A stretch of DNA of 27,071 nucleotides from GCA-002694895 sp964436345 (lineage in GTDB: Bacteria > Chloroflexota > Dehalococcoidia > Lucifugimonadales > GCA-002694895). The notes beneath the pieces are model-generated. The model was not told the DNA's origin, did not search any database, and was given only the letters and a program-made list of their open reading frames with translations. Where the stretch lies: contig CAYTCC010000009.1 in the NCBI GenBank assembly GCA_964436345.1, positions 1 to 27,071 of the forward strand. Direction: 5' to 3'. Within the stretch, counting starts at the first letter, position 1, and every line of letters begins with the position of its first letter. A program made the position numbers and the translations under genes. Below, piece after piece: positions 24,993 through 27,071 of the stretch.

Positions 24993-26145
24993 GAGTCACG
25001 CTTCCAATTTTAACAATATCCCCTTCTTTTACTCCCCTCATCAAAAGCTCCCTGGCAATTCCCTTCTGGTGGAGTGCTTTCATAAACTGAGCCATCACAT
25101 CCCATTTATCCAGGTTCACCTTTTCAGCTATTCTTATAATTTGAGGATGAGTTATCTCAAACCCGTCTTTCTTTTTAATTACATTTTCGTTTTCTTCCAA
25201 ATCTATTTTTATAATTTCTGGAACAGTATTTATTGATTTTACTTCAACTCTTTTCAAAAGAGCAGCTTCAATGTTTTTTTTAATTAACGAAATTTCGCTT
25301 ACATTTGTTTGTAAGTCATTTTCTTCTATGTTGTTATGTGATTTTATTGTAATTATTAATTTTTCTTTCAATAAATTTTTATTTTGATTTTCTATTATTC
25401 TAATTGTGTCATCATTTTTCCCTTCACATAAAAAAACAATTATACTGGCTCTTTCTATATGTTTTAAATATTTTAGCCCCAGGTTGTTTTTTTTATTTTC
25501 TAAACCAGGTATTTCAATAACTTTATAATGTTCTTTTACTGTTTCCATGGTGCCGGTTTCTATTCCAGTTGTTGTGTATGGGTATAGATTAATTTTAGGA
25601 TTAGCGTTTGTTATTTTTGACAAAAAAGTGGATTTCCCTGAATTTGGTTTTCCCAAAACCACAACATCGGTCAACATTAAATAATCCATTTCAACCTCTA
25701 GTTTTTCTCCCCTTTCTCCTTTTTCTGCTAATAGTGGATATTGAATCACGGAATTTGCTCTTCCTGAATTTCCTTTTCCTCCCCTTCCTCCTTTTGCTAA
25801 AAGTTTTTTTTCTTCATCTAAAATTTCAAATAATATTTTGCTTTTTTTCTGTTTATTTGTAAAAATTTTTGTTCCAATCGGAACTTTTATATATTTATAT
25901 TTACCTTTTTTACCTTTTTTGTTATTCGAACTACCTTCTTGTCCGTTGTGAGATTTTATACTTTTTATATGATTATAATTAATTAAAGATGTTTTGCTTA
26001 TATCTCCTTTTACATATATATTTCCTCCGTTACCTCCATCACCCCCGTCTGGCCCTCCCCGGGGTACAAATTTTTTACGTATTCCACTTATTGCTCCATC
26101 ACCCCCAGTTCCTGCTAGTATTAATAATTTAATTTTATCTTTCAT
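24979..26145 (-). CDS. obg: Obg-family GTPase with degenerate nucleotide-recognition motifs
   Basis: Obg is a ribosome-associated GTPase needed for 50S maturation. The glycine-rich Obg fold (residues 1-158) has FVPRGGPDGGDGGNGGN and LLAKGGRGGKGN. The G domain has the P-loop GKPNSGKS at 165-172, YPYTTTGIETG (G2) and EIPGLE at 211-216 (G3, Glu in place of the usual Asp). The expected NKxD (G4) is replaced by TIKSH around 266-270, and no SAxxG-like G5 is visible. The C-terminal OCT domain (about 326-388) is recognisable, ending VKIGSVTLEW. The reading frame is open throughout at 388 aa. It heads obg-nadD-pyrE. Confidence 0.92.
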   Translation of the reverse strand: MKDKIKLLILAGTGGDGAISGIRKKFVPRGGPDGGDGGNGGNIYVKGDISKTSLINYNHIKSIKSHNGQEGSSNNKKGKKGKYKYIKVPIGTKIFTNKQKKSKILFEILDEEKKLLAKGGRGGKGNSGRANSVIQYPLLAEKGERGEKLEVEMDYLMLTDVVVLGKPNSGKSTFLSKITNANPKINLYPYTTTGIETGTMETVKEHYKVIEIPGLENKKNNLGLKYLKHIERASIIVFLCEGKNDDTIRIIENQNKNLLKEKLIITIKSHNNIEENDLQTNVSEISLIKKNIEAALLKRVEVKSINTVPEIIKIDLEENENVIKKKDGFEITHPQIIRIAEKVNLDKWDVMAQFMKALHQKGIARELLMRGVKEGDIVKIGSVTLEWN

Positions 26146-26164
26146 TTTCTAAAAATAATAATAA

Positions 26165-26194
26165 TTAAGTGTATATGTTGAAATATATACTTAA
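26165..26194. repeat. Imperfect 12-bp inverted repeat upstream of obg
   Basis: TTAAGTGTATAT at 26165-26176 is the inverse complement, with one mismatch, of 26183-26194, with a 6-nt spacer. It lies 20-50 nt upstream of the obg start, where an operator or promoter for obg would be. The sequence is AT-rich, so chance cannot be excluded. Confidence 0.4.
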
Positions 26195-26230
26195 TAAGAG
26201 GGTTTATATATATATATTTGTGTTTAATGT

Positions 26231-26309
26231 TTGTGGATAACTAATGTTTATATTGTTATTATTTTTATTAAAAAAAAACAATATAAAAATAAACATTAGT
26301 TATCCACAA
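26231..26309. repeat. Perfect 21-bp inverted repeat carrying two exact DnaA boxes (origin or operator candidate)
   Basis: Bases 26231-26251 are the exact inverse complement of 26289-26309. Each arm contains the canonical DnaA box TTATCCACA: at 26300-26308 on the + strand and at 26232-26240 on the - strand. A further near-match, TTAAACACA on the - strand, lies at 26219-26227. The centre is pure A/T apart from two isolated bases, with runs of T and A, and could unwind easily or form a hairpin loop; pairing partly continues inward (ATATTGT with ACAATAT). The element fills the spacer between divergent obg and the mechanosensitive channel gene. That it is DnaA-bound is inference from the box consensus. 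Confidence 0.7.
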
Positions 26310-26324
26310 TTATATATGTATAAT
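26296..26324 (+). promoter_or_regulatory. Possible promoter for the mechanosensitive channel gene, overlapping a DnaA box
   Basis: TATAAT at 26319-26324 has TTAGTT 17 nt upstream (26296-26301). The predicted transcription start is at about 26331, only 1-2 nt before the ATG at 26333, and no ribosome binding site is visible, so the message could be leaderless. The -35 overlaps the right arm of the inverted repeat. Confidence 0.4.
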
Positions 26325-26332
26325 AAATAAAT

Positions 26333-27071
26333 ATGTCAAGTTTCGGATTTAATTCAGATTTAATATTTTCAATCTTTTTGGTTGCAGGGTCTCTTGTTTT
26401 GGCTTTGGTCTTAGAACTTATAGGGGATTTTGTTTTTAAGTCTGGAAAAAACAAAAACGCAACACTTCATTATAGAATTGCATATAATTTAAAAGGCCCG
26501 TTGGTAATATTTTTTATTATATCGGGCCTTTTGTGGTCGGTTTCTTTGTTAGATTTTGTGGTGGGGGATTTTGTTTTAGAGGGCTCTGACAGGGAGTGGT
26601 TAAAGAGTGCATTGATGACTACATGGGGTGTTTTGGTTATAGTAATTTTAACTATATCTATTTCGAGAATAACAAGTGTTTTTTTAGATTGGTACTCTCG
26701 AAAAATATTAAAAAAAACCACCACAGAATTGGATGATAAACTTATACCACCATTAAAAAGAGTTTTGCCAATTATTATTTACGTTTTGGGAGCGCTTCAG
26801 CTTCTTGGGTATTTCGGTTTTTCTATTAGTCCTATTTTAGCAGGGCTTGGAATTGGGGGTATAGCTGTTGCCCTGGCCATCCAACCTACTCTTAGTAATT
26901 TTTTTGCGGGAACATATGTTTTAACCGAAGGAGCCCTTAAAGAAGGAGATTTTATTGAAATTGAAGGAGGGATTGCGGGGTATGTTTCTTCGGTTGGGTG
27001 GAGAAGTACAAAAGTAAGAGATAGATTTAATAATTTGGTAATAATTCCAAATTCTAAAATGGCTGAAAGTG
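26333..27071 (+). CDS. MscS-family mechanosensitive ion channel, truncated by the window edge
   Basis: Reading from the ATG at 26333 gives 246 residues without a stop to the window end. Three or four hydrophobic helices come first (IFSIFLVAGSLVLALVLELI; PLVIFFIISGLLWSVSLL; ALMTTWGVLVIVILTI). The segment SPILAGLGIGGIAVALAIQP then leads into the conserved MscS pore helix and TLSNFFAGTYVLTEGALKEGD with the beta domain IEIEGGIAGYV and IIPNSKM. MscS channels open on membrane tension to release solutes in osmotic downshock. The C-terminal domain lies beyond the right edge. The + strand here is strongly G-rich relative to C, unlike the coding sequences to the left. Confidence 0.93.
   Translation, partial: MSSFGFNSDLIFSIFLVAGSLVLALVLELIGDFVFKSGKNKNATLHYRIAYNLKGPLVIFFIISGLLWSVSLLDFVVGDFVLEGSDREWLKSALMTTWGVLVIVILTISISRITSVFLDWYSRKILKKTTTELDDKLIPPLKRVLPIIIYVLGALQLLGYFGFSISPILAGLGIGGIAVALAIQPTLSNFFAGTYVLTEGALKEGDFIEIEGGIAGYVSSVGWRSTKVRDRFNNLVIIPNSKMAES

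Noticed and set aside
1..27071. CRISPR arrays, insertion sequences, prophage or integron remnants, toxin-antitoxin or defence genes
   Set aside because: No regularly spaced direct repeats, transposase or integrase motifs or typical defence domains were seen; the window looks like core chromosome.

Overview
The window is an AT-rich, densely packed bacterial chromosome segment. It holds housekeeping genes only, with no phage, insertion sequence, CRISPR array or toxin system. Coding gaps are short, several genes overlap or are 1-12 nt apart, and TTG start codons are common (ruvB, gyrB, pheS, gyrA, nadD). My best guess is a streamlined, probably marine bacterium of the Chloroflexota (SAR202/Dehalococcoidia type). 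The reasons are low GC, a PAC2-family protein, an FAH-family protein of the keto-deoxy-sugar-acid dehydratase type, and a vitamin B12 binding protein made as a lipoprotein, as expected in a cell without a classical periplasm. This placement is inference; nothing in the window proves it.

Layout, left to right. The 5' end of ruvB (- strand) is cut by the left edge and diverges from gyrB. Next comes a + strand block with a good sigma-70-type promoter: pheS-pheT-moeA, an unrecognised winged-helix-like gene and a PAC2-family gene, ending at tRNA-Pro(UGG). A - strand block follows, pyrG-gyrA-alpha/beta hydrolase, read from a promoter upstream of pyrG through a structured leader. Then + strand genes: an FAH-family enzyme with a class I glutamine-amidotransferase-like hydrolase, transcription terminator rho, and a metallo-beta-lactamase-fold protein. 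A cobalamin riboswitch follows, with a hairpin able to sequester the ribosome binding site. It heads a btuF-btuC-btuD-folC-fabF series: B12 import, then folate polyglutamylation and fatty-acid elongation. fabF meets the - strand obg-nadD-pyrE cluster tail to tail, with overlapping stop codons. An MscS-type channel gene diverges from obg and runs off the right edge.

The most interesting part is the obg/mscS divergent spacer. It contains a perfect 21-bp inverted repeat whose two arms each carry an exact TTATCCACA DnaA box, plus a third degenerate box and AT tracts. Base skew changes strongly in the same place. It is a candidate replication origin or DnaA-controlled operator. Other points are an Obg GTPase with eroded nucleotide-recognition motifs, a NadD whose C-terminus carries an insert resembling its own N-terminal motif, a GyrA with a degenerate GyrA box and an unusual quinolone-site residue, and the unidentified pyrG leader structure.
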